The notes: generated by a model not told the origin, from the letters alone. A stretch of 64,000 nt of DNA from Corydoras sp. C115 (GCA_019802505.1 JAFMOC010000232.1:675001-739000); one strand, 5' to 3'. Numbered from the stretch's first letter, positions 45,121 to 59,147 are shown. Translations and numbers: made by a program.

Positions 45121-46743
45121 GGTTAAAAAAATATTAGGACACCTTCATATTCTTGGTCCTTCTTTGCAGATTCCACAGGTTTCTACAAGATTTTGAAACA
45201 TGTCCATGGGTTGTTTTGGGTTTTTTTTGGTCCATTCGTCCAGAAAAGCGCCAGAGCCTGATAATGGACAAGAGGACCTGGTTCGCAGTCTCTGTTCTAG
45301 TTCATCCCTCATCGAGCTGTTGGTGGGGGCGCTGTGTGGGTCACTTAAGATCTTTCACACCAGACGCACCCACCCATGACTTTATAGACCTCACTGTGTG
45401 CACTGGAGCACCGTCATACTTGAGGAGGAAAACAGGGGCCTTCCCCAAACTGGTCCCTTAAATTTGGAAGCATACTATTTTCTCTGTTTTCCTTACTGGA
45501 GTTGTGGACTACAAAGTGAGAAATGAAATCCATACTGCTATGTTTTGTTTAGCCTCGAACGACCTGTTTAATCGATGTACTAATGAATCAATTAATTTAT
45601 TATAACGAGCAGAATGCCTGCTATGTGTTGTTAATGACGCCAGAGGGCAGCAGAGCCTCAGAACAGAATCAGACTCAGATTTAGCGCGCAGTCACGATCT
45701 TAATGGATTCTAATGACTTTCTTTGATTTTAATCAGAGAACTAATTGATTTAAAGACCTCGTTCGTTTTTAAAGATTAATACAACAACTATAGACGTTTA
45801 TGACGCGTATAGCACGTGATCTACAGAAACACTAATGAGCTAAATGTGAGATGATGGATTTATAGAATATTAAAATGTTGTATTTTATTGATGGTGGTGT
45901 CCATTATATTTTTGTTAAAGTCTTAATGATGTTAATGACGCCAGCTGTAACTCATAACGCCAGCTCATTAGGATTATGTGTTCTTTAAGCATAAAGCGGC
46001 GCCCTCTGTGAATGAACGGAGGTACTGCAGCTTGAGGACCGACGATTCAGTCGTTTAAATGACAAAATATAGATTTGTAATTCATTCATTCATTCATTCA
46101 TTCATTCATTATCTTCTGCTTCATCCTCTATTAGGGTCGGGGGGGTTCCCCATGCCGATCCAGGGGAGAACGTTTCGGGTGCTGGGCCGATACACCCAAG
46201 ACAGGGCGCCAATCTATCACTGGGCACACACTCACTCACACAAACACTCTATATGGGGCAATTTGGAGAACTCAACTGACCTGATCCATGTTTTTGGACT
46301 GTGGGAGGAAACCGGAGAACCCGGAGGAAACCCATGCGGACACGGGGAGAACATGGAAACTCCACCCAGATGGGGATTTGAACCGGGAATCCCCAGAGCT
46401 GAGAGGAGAACATGCTAAACCACTAGGCCACCCTAGATTTGTAATTTAACCCCTAAATAATTTACTGGTAAAATAACGTGTTGTTTACAAATCATGACAT
46501 CAATTTATACATTTTGTAAAACTCATAAGGTGTAAGGTCTGGACAAATTTATCAAATCATTGACATGTGCACTGTCAGGCTAAACAGGAAGCAGCCTTCC
46601 CTAAATGTTCGGCACACATCATCTATCACCTGATAATTAAATATCAATCATCACTGAAACCATTCAATTTAACAATTAATCAGCTCTGTATAATCTAAGA
46701 TACAATGACGGTACAGGAAGGTTGTGTGCGGCAGCAATAACAG

Positions 46744-46779
<36 letters not shown>

Positions 46780-47180
46780 GAGTGTAACTGTCTCAGCAAC
46801 TCAGATCTCTTCTCACAGGTGTGTGTTATTTTGGGATCTCCTCTCGAACCCGATGCTGTGCCTGTGCACTTTATCTTGAGGAGTAGATGATGTCAGGTCA
46901 GCGCAGCGTCACACGGCGACCGTCAGGGTGAAGAAACAAACTGCTTTCTGTATTTACTTCAAACTGCTTTTTAACACCGAGGCTCTGACCTCAGCTCTGA
47001 CCTCAGCTCTGACCTCAGCTCTGACCTCAGCTGACCTGCAGGGTTCGTGTGTAACAGTCAGAGCCTGAGAGCTGCATGCTGTTTCACTCCTCAGGTTTCA
47101 GAAGCTGACGGGGGTTTTACTCCGACCTCCACCTTCCACTCACTCCAGTCAAGGGCAATCAGATGAGAGTTTGGATGGGG

Positions 47181-47265
<85 letters not shown>

Positions 47266-48800
47266 ACAATCGGACTGTGAGTCTCACTCGTCTTACGCTC
47301 CTCCACAGTGTTTTCTTCCAGAAATAGTCCTTCTGATCTCAGATGAAAGTGTGCACAGAGAACCAGGCTGCTGAGTCACATGGTCCGTGAGTCAGCAGCT
47401 GTTTGAGGGAGTCTCGGTCCGGCGTCACACACATTTTCAATCACATTCATGGTGGTTAGAATGGAAACCTTCATTCATTCATTCATTCATTTCCTAGTTT
47501 GCTTATCCTGTTCACATATTTGGAGAAAATTGCTAGAAACTATCCTCGCAAAGTGATAGGTGGACAGATGTACTGTCACATTCAAACACACACACACACA
47601 CACACACACATTTTCACACCTTAAGCAAGTTTTTATTACCATGTTTGTCACCAAGACAAGCTCCATGAGGAAAATCACACTGACATGGGGAGAACATGCA
47701 AATCCCACACAAAAAGGACATTGTCAGTCCTACCCAGAAACCAAACCAAGATCTTTCTGTCAACAACAAAGCTGAGATAACATGTTACAATATATTATTT
47801 CGCTATATAATTAATGATTTTATAGCTAAAACTTACCAAAACTCAGAATTAGGAGCAGTTTTAAATATACATGTAAGGAGGGGTTATATATTTTTGTTAT
47901 ATATAACACACAACAGACGTTTTTGTGTGATATTATATTATATTAGCGTTAACATCACACCTCTGTCACCAGATATTACAAAGAATTTATTTATTGTTAA
48001 TATCTTCAGTAGCCTGTTTTGTAATAGTTTTAACTGGTGATATATAAAGTTATTTAAAGCTTACGTATGCAGTATTTTAAGTGTCTTACTGACTACTACA
48101 ACTGAAAATAGTCTACACCCCTATGAGAACCCTCACATGATCTAATATTAATATCAGTCATAGTTATAAATATTATTTTTGCGCTGATTTGAATTGAACA
48201 CGTAAAGAACAAAAATAACGGTGTTGTAGAATTTTATTATAAAATTTCACATATAATTAATATTATACTTAATACATTGTCAGTTCATGACCTCCACTCC
48301 CGCTGATTTGTTTCACACCAGGCTTCTTCCCCGGCTGAAATGTATTCGAGAGGAAAGCAGACCAGAGATGAAATGCTCGAACCCATGGGTAGAGTAATGG
48401 GACAGCTGTCACCTCGAGGTCCTCACGTGGGTCAGGAGGGCAGAAGCTTTAAAGTCTGTGTTAATCAGCAAATCCACAGAAGCCACAGGAGAAGTTAAGA
48501 TCAGTTTAATCTGAATCTGATTTTTCCTCCATTATCGACCAAAGACGTGCCGGCAGGTGAACTGCTGAGTGAATGTGTTCATCTGTCCGTCTGCCCTGAG
48601 ATGTGTGTCTGACCTGTATGGGGCGCTTCCTTGTCTTTTGCCACCTGAGTGCTGGGATAGGCTTCTGCACCCTCCAGCCACCCCGATCCGGATAAGTGTA
48701 TTAGACAATGAGATGATGAGCGTATGATTGTAAATGTTAATTCGAGACGTTATGGATTTGGCTCTGATGTCATCGGGAGCTCATAACACCCGGGAAGGGG
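45121..48800. other. Intergenic region between the finTRIM gene and nexn
   Basis: Holds an antisense Tc1-like fossil at about 45120-45475 (GGGGCCTTCCCCAAACTGG), one SINE, (TG)n at 46746-46776, a 12-bp GCTCTGACCTCA array at about 46982-47033 and a long (AC)n at 47180-47258. Old fragments of SINE sequence lie at about 47470-47770 and 48590-48720. No gene seen. Confidence 0.6.
46083..46433 (-). mobile_element. Antisense DANA/Mermaid-like SINE with 13-bp duplication
   Basis: Flanked by TAGATTTGTAATT at 46070-46082 and 46434-46446. Confidence 0.92.
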
Positions 48801-48817
48801 CCGGGGGAAACTGCGGG

Positions 48818-49065
48818 GATAAAAAGGGCAGCCATGCATGTGTGTGTTGGGTGACAGCTGTGGAGTGTGGTGACGCGTGCGGAATGTGGTGGTCTGTATA
48901 ACGGGTCTTTTATGGCCAGGGCAGGACCCTACGTAGGTTCTATCACTCGCCTTTCAGGCAGCGGACACGGAGTTCGGATTTAGGGGTGTACTGCGGACAC
49001 TGTGGATTTTTTTGGGGGGAAAAAGTTTTTAAGAGAGTGAAGAGGAGGTGGCACTGGCAAACAGG
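48818..49065 (+). promoter_or_regulatory. Probable nexn promoter and noncoding first exon
   Basis: A TATA-like GATAAAAAGG at 48818-48827 is followed by transcribable sequence that ends in a strong donor, AACAG/GTGAGT, at 49065/49066. A CArG-like TCTTTTATGG (one mismatch from consensus) lies at 48906-48915 and would suit an SRF-driven muscle gene. Assignment to nexn rests on position and strand only; the coding part begins 2.7 kb downstream. Confidence 0.45.
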
Positions 49066-51688
49066 TGAGTGTAGAATTATTATTTCATATATTATGTAAG
49101 TTAAAAAAAATAGCTTATAATAATAAAGCTGATTAATAATGAGAGCAAATAGAAAAGAGATTGCTCTATGAAAAAGTCTTCAGATCTCATATTTAAAACT
49201 ATCAATTTAAAACCATGGAATATGCATAATATTAAAATGTATTTAATTAAAAGACTCAATATCATCATCATGGTGGTAACGGTACAGCTGACCATTACAA
49301 AAATAAAAACTCAATTTGATGAAAGACGCTGATCTGAGTCCGTAAAACTTTTCTGTAGAAGGAGAGATAACGGATAGAGATCCAAAAATAGACCGCCATC
49401 ATGACCTGGATGACAGCGTCAACTAATCCACACCAAAGATTCTTTCCAAGTGCACAGCGACCAAAATCATTTATGCCCTCATAATGACACAGCTTCATTT
49501 TAATATACTCACTTTTGTTGGATTCAGATACTAAACGAACACACGTCTATTGGGCATCTAATCACCCAGATGATGGAACATCAGAGAGAAGTTCCTCTGA
49601 ACCTCACAACACAACCACATCACACACAGAGTGATTACAATAATTACTGAGCTGCAGAGAAGTCGCATGTGGACTGTGTTACCACATTTCATTCCAAAAA
49701 ACGTTTTAATGAAACCATTAATTAGTTATAGTATAGTGTCACAGCAAAATATTAGATGTCTTTAAACAAAAATGTCTGTGTTTCATTGTGTCTCATTTGT
49801 TGTTAATGTTTTCTTAAATTCATGACATTATTAAAATAATATTTTTACAGACTTTAAAATAAGTGGCTTTATTATGAGGTTTATGTACATGTTGCTATTT
49901 TATCTAGAAATGAGAATATTTAAGTTTATGATTAAGGAGTTTAGTTCTCTGCTGAGAGCTGGATGTCCTGAAAGGTTCTGCAGAGAATTTACAAAATATA
50001 CAAAATATAGTTATATATATTCATTAATTACTGTAATCAAATACAGTATTATGTGTGTGAGCCAACTGATAGAATGTCCCTGAATGTTCTAGTGTGTGTG
50101 TGTGTGTGTGTGTGTGGCAACATAGCCGTCCTCAAAAATAACCCGGGGGTCACATGGGCCCCTCACAGACACAGGTTAAATTTAGGCCGTGCACATTGTC
50201 CTGCGATTCGTCAGATTAGAACAGTAATGATTAAACACCAAGACGTGTCCTGCTTTAAAAGTGTAGAGCGGAGATAACGTTAAAATGCTCATTGGAAATG
50301 TCCCAGTGGACTTTGTGAGGTTCATCACTCAGGAATCCGATTAAAGTATCTGAGTGTAAATAAAACAAATAGTGAGACGTTTACAATTCAAAAGTGTCCA
50401 GATTAAAATCCATAAAAAAGCTGTTTTTTTTTTTACTGAACCTTTAAAAAGCATAAACAAAGTGACCAGCAGTCCACCAGAGACCAAGAACATGGCGTAG
50501 CATCATGACTGAAGGACAGCGGCGTCTTTAAAGTAGAACAGTACTAACACAGAACAACATCCGAATACAGAATCTCTGACTAAAGCTGGCTGTAGATCTA
50601 CAGGTTAATAATCTGTATGGCATTAAACACTTAAACATTTAAAGATTAGATTAATTTAGTTAATGAACCTCCCTTAAGATGATCATTAGCAGTTCCTAGC
50701 TTGTTAGCGCCCTCACTTCCTGCTGAGTAACCTGTTGATCTCTATTTCATAGCTGGATGTTGTTGTTGTTTTGCTAAATTCATGTTTATTTTTGGTTTTA
50801 AGGAAAATTTTTCTGAAGTTTTCTTAATTCAATGTGTTTGTGACACTGCATTCAGTAATGAAGCTAAAGTAGCTATTAGCATTAGCTGACATGCTCTGCA
50901 GGTATAAACTAAAAACTCACTGTTTACAGTTTTAAGATCAAGTTTTTCCATCTTTTTAAAATAAATATTTGTATTATATTTTTTTTATATTTTATTATTA
51001 TAAACTTATTATTCTGTATGTAGCACTAAAGTTCACTTCCAGTGATTCGCTTTATACACAGAAGCATCTCAAACTAAACGTTAGAAAGTTAAAACTACAC
51101 GTTAAAAGTGAACCATGTTCTCGTGGTCTAAATGTGACACAGACCAAAATTATTTGGACGCTCATAGAAATGTTTTTGGCTTGATTCTCGAAGAGTTGTA
51201 TATTTTTCAACAGGATAATAAACATCACTAAACCGTTCTGCTTTTTGAAATGATGGTAGCATAGCAAGGAAAACTCTTAACAGGTGTGTGTGGAGGATTC
51301 CTGACCCTAACCCCACTAAATTTGGAATGAATTTCAGGCTGGGCTTTCTCACTGAACACCAGCTGGTGTAGCTCACAGATCTGGACTGAATCTTGGCGTT
51401 GGGGAGTCCAGCAAGCTCCTGCAGGGGTGAGCTGTTCAACATACGTTGCACCATATATTATATGACATAAAAAAAGAACACATTCTAACGTCAGAAGTAA
51501 TATTATTCAAATAAAACAATATATTTGGTGATATATCAGTACAGCTCACAGATTTCCCATGTTTTAAAGCACCAAGTGGGTCAGGTTCCGAAATTAACAA
51601 GCATACACAAGATGTTTTTATTACATTTTATTTCATGCCATCGAGACCTTTTGGTGGTAACAGCGCCCGTTTTCCTTTTCCCCTGCAG
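49066..51688. other. Probable nexn intron 1
   Basis: AT-rich, with (TG)n at about 50091-50115 and a degraded Tc1-like fragment at about 51130-51450. No coding frame of substance is seen. Confidence 0.5.
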
Positions 51689-51744
51689 ATTTCTTTTGAA
51701 AGTTGCATCTTCAGGCCTCATCACCTCGTAAACCAGACGCGAGA

Positions 51745-53357
51745 ATGACCGACGTGATGAGCCTTGATAACACCGAGCATGTGACCGACTCCGTGCACCT
51801 CCATGACCCAGAGGACCATGACACAGAGACCGAGGTGCAAAAGACAGCAGGTGAGACTGAAGACGCGGACATGAACGGCGAGGTGGACTCCATCGAGGAG
51901 GAGATGACATCACAGGCCGAAAACGAGGCGCAAAACAGCAGCAGGACAAGAAAGCGCGAAAGGTCGAGGAAGAGCTTGGAGGCCAGCATCACGGAGGTGG
52001 AGAACATGAACGACGTTGGAATTGTGGAGGACGTTTCAGCCGAACATGAACCTTCCAACTTTTCAGATGTCGCACTTAAGCAAGAGGTGAGAAGGGACTA
52101 TTGTTTTTGTTGCAAACTGTTCTGATTAAATATGAAATATTATTATCGTTGAAAACATTAATATTGAAATGAAATGTTTTCAGTTTTTTTAATGAATTAA
52201 ATAATTATTTCTTCTTTCCTTTTAAAGAGACTCCTAAAGAGCAGGCCGGTTCAGAAGAGCTATGTCCCAAAGCTGAGCAAGGGGGACGTAAAGAGCAAGT
52301 TTGAGGCCATGCAGAAGGTACGAGAGGAGAGGAACCGCATGAGAACCGACGAGGAGCAGAAGAAACGTAAAGAGCAGTACGTCAAAGAGAGAGAGAGGAT
52401 CCGTAAAAAGCAGATGGTCAGTGCCAACCACTTTGGACTCAACGTACAATCCTTCATCGGTGCTTTTCTTAAAACTAGGCTAAATATAATTTACGAAATT
52501 GTGGAAATGTAAAATATCATAAATTAATTATAAATCCTGAAACATGTTACATACAAACAGCGATCAGGCCAAAACAAGTAAAATGCCCCATAGAGCGATT
52601 CTACAGAAGCCATGTGATATTTAAAGGTCCAATCAGTGTCCCTGCTGCCGGTTACACACGTCTGCGCTTATGGGATTAAAGGCCATTGTGGCGTGGTTTT
52701 GGTGGAAGCCGTGTAAAGAGATGATCCTCAGATAAAGCCCCTGCAACCTCGTAACCTCTCGCCGCCTGATCCTTTACAGATACAAGAGCTTTTGGCGTCC
52801 AGTGATGAGGAGGAGGAGGTAAAGCCAGCCAAGACAGAGAAATCCTACGTCCCCAAGATCGTAGGTGAGTCGGATCTGACTCCAGAGCGTGGACTCGATC
52901 AGAGAAACACACCTCTGCTGCTGTAACTCCGGCTCCCGCATGTCCACAGGCAGCGTGAAGGGCAAGTTCGCTGAGATGGAGAAGCAGAGGCAGGAGGTGG
53001 AGAGGAAGAGGACCGAGGAGGAGAGGAAGAAGCGTGTCACACAGGAGGCCCTGGAGAAAGCCAAGATCCAGAAGGAACTCGCCAAAAAGGCAGCGGAGGT
53101 GAGAGGGCTGGGGTTTAATATAACAACCAGCTTTTAAATGAAAACCAGGGAAATATTATTATTATTATTATTATTGTAACATTAAAAAAATATTAGAAAG
53201 ATACTAAAAACAGAACTGACATTGACGAGGTACAGAGCCTGGAACACACGCTATTTCATTATTCATGACATGAACGAGCGTAAAGCGGCGAATAAACAAA
53301 CTAAAATCTACCCAGCGACTGCTGGCTGCCCAGATCCAAGGCTTGGGTCAACACCCC

Positions 53358-53397
<40 letters not shown>

Positions 53398-56300
53398 AGA
53401 GTCACTTTAGCATGTAGAGTTTAAAATAGAACATGGAATGTGGTATTGTTTGTTGGTGGAGCTGTTTCAGATCCCGACACCGATATGAAAGTTGGATGTT
53501 AAAACCGTCTAATGAAACATTATAGACAGGGAGCTGAAATATTGTGTACATTTAAGGATCTTCGGGTCTCCGGCACTGACGTCCGCCGCCGTATCGGACC
53601 GAGTGTCCGCGGCTCCCGTCTGACTCCACAGGCGATAAACGCGACCGTCGATCCAGACGACATGTGACTGACAACTGTTTCCCACACGAGTCTAAAACAG
53701 GCTGTCAGCCACTTTTCAGCCTGAATTAGACGCCGCTATCGGGGACCAGAGCCGAGCAAACAGAAGCAGCTGAGCCAGCGGAATGGCCTGCCATTCCCGC
53801 CGTTATCTGCAGCCTGTCCCCTTTGTGTGTCAGAGCAGGAGTGTATAACAAACACACACATGCTTACAAAACAGACAGAAGCGCTTTATTATGTCTCTCA
53901 TAGATACAATTTCAGCGATAGATCGGCGTCCTGTCCTGGGTGTATCTGCCCAGCGCCTGAAACGTTCTCCCCTGGATGTGCATGGGGAACCCCCCTTCCC
54001 CCGCAATCCTAATATAGGATAAAGTGGAAGATAATGGATGGATGGATAGATACAATTTTTTTTTTCAAATGTCGATAGGGGCGGCACGGTGGCTTAGTGG
54101 TTTAGCATGTTCTCCTCTCAGCACTAGGGATTCCCGGTTCGAATCCCCATCTGGATGGAGTTTCCATGTTCTCCCCGTGTCCATGTGGGTTTCCTCCGGG
54201 TTCTCCGGTTTCCTCCCACAGTCCAAAAACATGGATCAAGTCAATTGAATTCTCCAAATTGCCCCATATAGAGTGTGTCTGTGTGTGTGTCTGTGTGAGT
54301 GAGTGTGTGCCCAGCGATAGGTTGGCGCCCTGTCCTGGGTGTATCTGCCCAGCGCCCAAAACGTTCTCCCCTGGATGGGCATGGGGAACCCCCCCGCGAC
54401 CAAAATAGAGGATAAAGTGGAAGATAATGAATGAATGAAATATCGAAAGTTTTTTATATCAAAGAAGTAATAACATTGAGAGAATGCAGTATATGGACAA
54501 TTAAGACACACCTCCTTAAACTTAAGGTGTATAAAATCAAGCACCATTTGCCCACGACCTTGTAGGAACAGTTTGGGGAAGGCCACTTTTTGCTGCTCTA
54601 GTTTAAAGCAGCATTCATAAAGTCATGAGTTTGGTGTGGATGATCTTGATTGGTCCACAACAGAACCCTGACTTCAGCCTCATCCAGCACCAGATGAACT
54701 AGAACAACTAGCAGGGACTGCTCAACCACCCTAATAGTCTTCGTATGCTTCAGTGATATTATAACTGAGAGCAAGTCGGAGAGGCGTGTCTTAACACTTC
54801 GGTCTGGTCACTGCACATTCACATCCTAACTGGTGATTACCCACCGAATGCGATGTAGGACGGAGACGAAAGCCTCCTGGTGTGTGTGGTCCCGACGAAA
54901 ACACAGAAGCAGCCGGGCAAGATCAAGATGAACTTTGAGGACATTGAGAAAAGTCGAGAGGAGGAGATTAAAAAGAAGAGCGAGGAGGAGAAAAGGCAGA
55001 GATACGATGAGAACAGGCGCTCGTTCAGAGAGGCCAAGCACCGGTCTGGGTCCTCAAGTCAGGTCAGAACAACAGATGGTAGTGAGGAGTGAGGGGAGAA
55101 GGTCCTCGTCACCGTGGGCGCCACCATTTGGTTTGTTATTGACCTTGCAGGTTGACGACGCCGAGAGAAAAGAAAAGGAGCGGGTCACTCCGGGAAAGCT
55201 GCGCCTGACGTTCGAGGAACAGGAGAAGGAGCGGCAGGAGCATCAGAGGAGGCTGGCTGAGGAGGAGGCCAGGAGGAGACTGCAGGAGGAGAAGAAGGCT
55301 TTCGAGGAGGCCAAGCTGGGAATGGTATCACAGAGATGGCGCTCAAATAAAAAACGCTCAAATGAAAAACGGTGAAATGGCGGTGACTTCATGGTTATGG
55401 TTTCCACTCAGGCCGAGGACGATGAGGACATGAGCTCCACGGCGGGGGAGAAGGACGAGATCCGGCCCGGGAAACTCCGACTCAGCTTCGAGGAGCTGGA
55501 ACGACAGAGGCTGGAGGACGAACACAAACGGGTGGAGGAGGAGAGAAAGAGACGCATCCTGGAGGAGAGGAAGGCTTTCGCCGAGGCCAGAAAGAGCATG
55601 GTCAGGCCTTCCTTAGATGTTTTATGACGTATGTGCTTAACCGGATGTCAGGAGCCTTTTGTTCATAGGACCGTCTAGCTCGTCTGAAGTGGCTCCTTGT
55701 GCCCGTTCAGGTTTTCGACGAAGACGAAGATGCCCTGCTGGCAGCCATTAGTGCCGAAGCCGGCGATACTCCAGGCAAACTGTCCATCAGCTTCGAGGAG
55801 CTGGAGAGGCAGAGACGTGAGGAGGGACAGAAAAGGAACGAGGAAGACGCCAAGCGTCGACTGGAGGAGGAGAAGCGACTCTTTGCCGAGGCCCGCAAAA
55901 ACATGGTGAGACAAAATAGAGGTGTACTCTGCTTTCCCTTTAGGACCTAAAGTTTATGATCAACGGAGAAGGTTGTCACTGTTACCATGGAGATGAGCCA
56001 AGACTTACCCGTACTGACCGGTGCTCACAGGCGCAGGATGAGGATGGCATCGGTCTGGTGAGGACAGAGTCGCAGGAGGCAATGCACCCCGGAAAACTGG
56101 AGATCAATTTCGAGGAGATGATGAAGATGAAGGAGGAGGAGGAACGTCGGAATAAGGAGGAAGCACGGCGTAAGAAGATGGAGCTGGAGAAGCAAGAACT
56201 GGACCAGCTGAAGCAGGAGATGGGCCAGGTGAAGAGCGATTCCGGGGGAAAGTTGGTGAACGTCTCCCTCGCTGTATGGTGACCCCCATGCTTTATTTCA

Positions 56301-58754
56301 GGAGGAGATCAACGAGAGCACGGAGGTGGTGAGCACAGAGTACGAGGAGCTGACCAAGCTCAAGAGAACCGGCTCTATCCAGGCCAAGAACCTGAAAGTG
56401 AAGTTTGAGAAGATCAAGCAGCTCACTGAGGAGGAGATCCAAAAGAAGATCGAAGAAGAGCGAGCCAGGAGGAAAGCCATTGACGAGGAGATCAAAGAGA
56501 GGGAGGCGGAGCGCTGTGTGGAGGTAAACCCAATACAATCAGATATAAGAACGTGGGATCCTGTCCGTAGCACCTTTATGAAATCCATGGACATTCAACA
56601 GTGCTGAAGGAGGACAGGTTTCCATGGCAACAGAACCAAACCCATGATGCAAACCATACAGAATGCGGCAGGTGGTTTTGATGTCTCAACAGGATGAAGA
56701 GGAGAACCTGAAGAGCGCGGTGAAGGTGGAGGACGCGCCGTTCAAACAGAAAGTGGACATGCGTGCCCGCTTTGAGCAGATGGCCAAAGCCCGCGAGGAG
56801 GAGGAGAGGAGGAGGATCGAGGAGCAGAAGCTGCAGAGGATGCACTTCGAGCAGCAGGAGATCGACGCCGCGCTCCAAAAAGTAAACTTTCCCCGGCTCG
56901 CTGGCCTGAGGCTCGGCGAGGGCGCCTTGCACGAGCTGCCTGTCCAATGTCCCATTAAACTCTAAACTAAACACCTTATTAACCCGAACTTTTGCATGTT
57001 CTTTACTGGAATGATTTGTGAATGAATTCGTGACGAAAAACACACGTCGTTTTTAACCTGATCTTAAAAAAAATAAAATAAAAAAGATCTGGTCAATCCG
57101 CCCGTGTTTCCGCAGTCCAGCGCTCAGGGAGGGGTCCATGTTCCCTTAGCAGCTAACAATTTCACGAGAAGTGAGAAAATACTGCACTTTACCAACAATA
57201 ATGAAACATGGTGACGTCTCCTTTGTCCTTTATAACAAGTCACGGATTTGCATTTTAATAAAACAATATGTAACTTACAATAACACAAATCGAAACAACC
57301 TAAGCGGCAGCACGGTGGCTTAGTGGTTTGGCACGTTCTCCTCTCAGCACTAGGGATTCCCGGTTCGAATCCCCATCTGGGTGGAGTTTCCATGTTCTCC
57401 CCGTGTCCGCGTGGGTTTCCCCCGGGTTCTCCGGTTTCCTCCCACAGTCCAAAAACATCAAGTCCATTGAGTTCTCCAAATTGCCCCATATAAAGTGTGT
57501 ATGTGTGAGTGACTGATAGTGATGGATTGGCGCCCTGTCCTGGGTGTATCTGCCCAGCGCCCCTAGATGGGCATGGGGAACCCCCGCCTGCAACCCTAAT
57601 AGAGGACAAAAGCAGAAGATGATGTATGAATGAATGAATAAACAACCTAAGCATTTTTAGGTTGGTTACTCCCCGTATGGGGACATTGGAAAAAAAAAGT
57701 TCAAATGGTAAATAAATTCAAGCAGAGCATTTGAGATTTACCTTCATATGGAGATCAGAACTACTTGCCTGGATTGGCAACACTTGGGCTGACCGGTTGT
57801 AGTTGCAGGGTGTGGGGAACATATTCATCAGAACATGGCTGTACATCAACCAAAACCTGTTTGGGAACATGTGGGCTGAATGGGGGTTTTTATTATATGT
57901 GGGATATGTTTGTGGCTCACAGGTAGGCAACACTGCCATCTGTCTGCCAGATGTGGGCCAGAATAATCATTTAAAATGAGGCCAGATGTGGCCTACATCC
58001 ATATCCATCAGAATGAGCGCAGTGTACGACTTTTCCTCCTCCGCCTTCATCCTGATGTGTGTGTCTTAACGATGACTGGCTCTCTAATCCAGGAGTTCTG
58101 TTTTTTTTACTTTAATTATTTTTGAATGATTTAAAACGTAACAGGAGGACGCTTTTGCGTTCTTCACGGCCAACTCCTGTTGCCGGCGCGCCTGCATGCG
58201 GTCTGCCATCGTCTTTCCCCCTGGTCAGTCAAACCCGTCACCGTTTCTGATATGTGTTGCCAGAAAAAGGAGGACGACGAAGAGGACGAGGGTAGCGTCG
58301 TAAATGGCTCGGCCAACTACGAGGAGGAGGACGAGCATGGCCGCTCAGGCGCACCCTGGTTTAAAAAGCCTCTGAAGAACCAAACGGTGGTGGACGCCGA
58401 GCCCGTGCGCTTCACGGTGAAAATCACAGGCGAGCCCAAGCCCGAGGTGACGTGGTGGTTCGAGGGCGAGGTGCTGCAGGACTGTGAGGACTATCAGTAC
58501 ATCGAACGGGGGGAGACCTACTGCCTTTACCTGCCGGAGACCTTCCCAGAAGACGAGGGCGAGTACATGTGCAAGGCTGTGAACAGCCGCGGAAGTGCAG
58601 CCAGCACGTGTATCCTCACCATCGAAAGTAAGCCACCATCTCTGATCAACAAGGCCATGTGTGACCCTGTTTTTAAAAGCAGACCGACTCATGACTCTTT
58701 TTTTTGTCTTTATCTCTCTGTGTGTATGTCTCCATCATCCCAGCTGATGACTAC
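51745..58754 (+). CDS. nexn: Nexilin (F-actin-binding Z-disc protein)
   Basis: Actin-binding protein of striated-muscle Z-discs and junctional membranes; human NEXN mutations cause cardiomyopathy. Coding exons: 51745-52086, 52228-52416, 52780-52864, 52950-53098, 54859-55062, 55151-55324, 55412-55600, 55711-55905, 56031-56228, 56302-56523, 56693-56881, 58264-58627, 58744-58754; 2511 nt, 836 aa. Hallmarks are SYVPKLSKGDVKSKFEAMQK, SYVPKIVGSVKGKFAEMEKQ, five PGK(L/I)xxxFEE repeats (exons 5-9), SIQAKNLKVKFEKI, then SGAPWFKKPLKN and one C-terminal I-set Ig domain (about 742-833) ending TIETDDY. The 114-aa acidic first coding exon has no counterpart in the human isoform I remember. A short exon between 53.1 and 54.85 kb could have been missed. 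AATAAA at 59029-59034 is the likely poly(A) signal; a (GGA)n tract lies in the 3' UTR near 58853-58880. Confidence 0.96.
53913..54045 (+). mobile_element. 5'-truncated SINE with target-site duplication
   Basis: Only the tail third of the SINE is present, flanked by ATAGATACAATTT at 53900-53912 and 54046-54058. It therefore arrived truncated rather than being trimmed later. Confidence 0.88.
54078..54437 (+). mobile_element. DANA/Mermaid-like SINE in a nexn intron
   Basis: Full-length sense copy 20 bp after the truncated one, in the intron before the 54859 exon. A Tc1-like fossil with TTTGGGGAAGGCC follows at about 54480-54810, adjoining that exon. Confidence 0.9.
57306..57639 (+). mobile_element. 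DANA/Mermaid-like SINE with 13-bp duplication
   Basis: Sense copy in the nexn intron before the Ig exon, flanked by AAACAACCTAAGC at 57293-57305 and 57640-57652. Confidence 0.92.
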
Positions 58755-59147
58755 TGACCCATCCCTTGTCTCCGGAACGTTCCCTGTCCTTTTGAAACGT
58801 CTGTGTTGTATTGTATGATGTTCATATCTCATGGTAGGGCCAAAGATGTGAAGGAGGAGGAGGAGGAGGAGGAGGAGGAAGCAGCCCTATGTGTGTTTTT
58901 ATTTCACCATTCCTCCAAAGGAGCTTCTCGAAGTGCATCATGTGATGTTTACATGCAGAAAGCTGCACTCAGTCAGACAGAAGTCAGCGTTCAGGTTGCA
59001 TTTGTGCTAAAGTTACCATGAGCTGTAAAATAAACGTCTCAATAATGACTTTTAACTTAAGGAAGTTTTTTTTTCTTTTCTTTCTGAATATCATGACCGT
59101 GTCCCCTTTAAGAGATCTCAAAAAATTCTAATGATGTATGAACTAGG

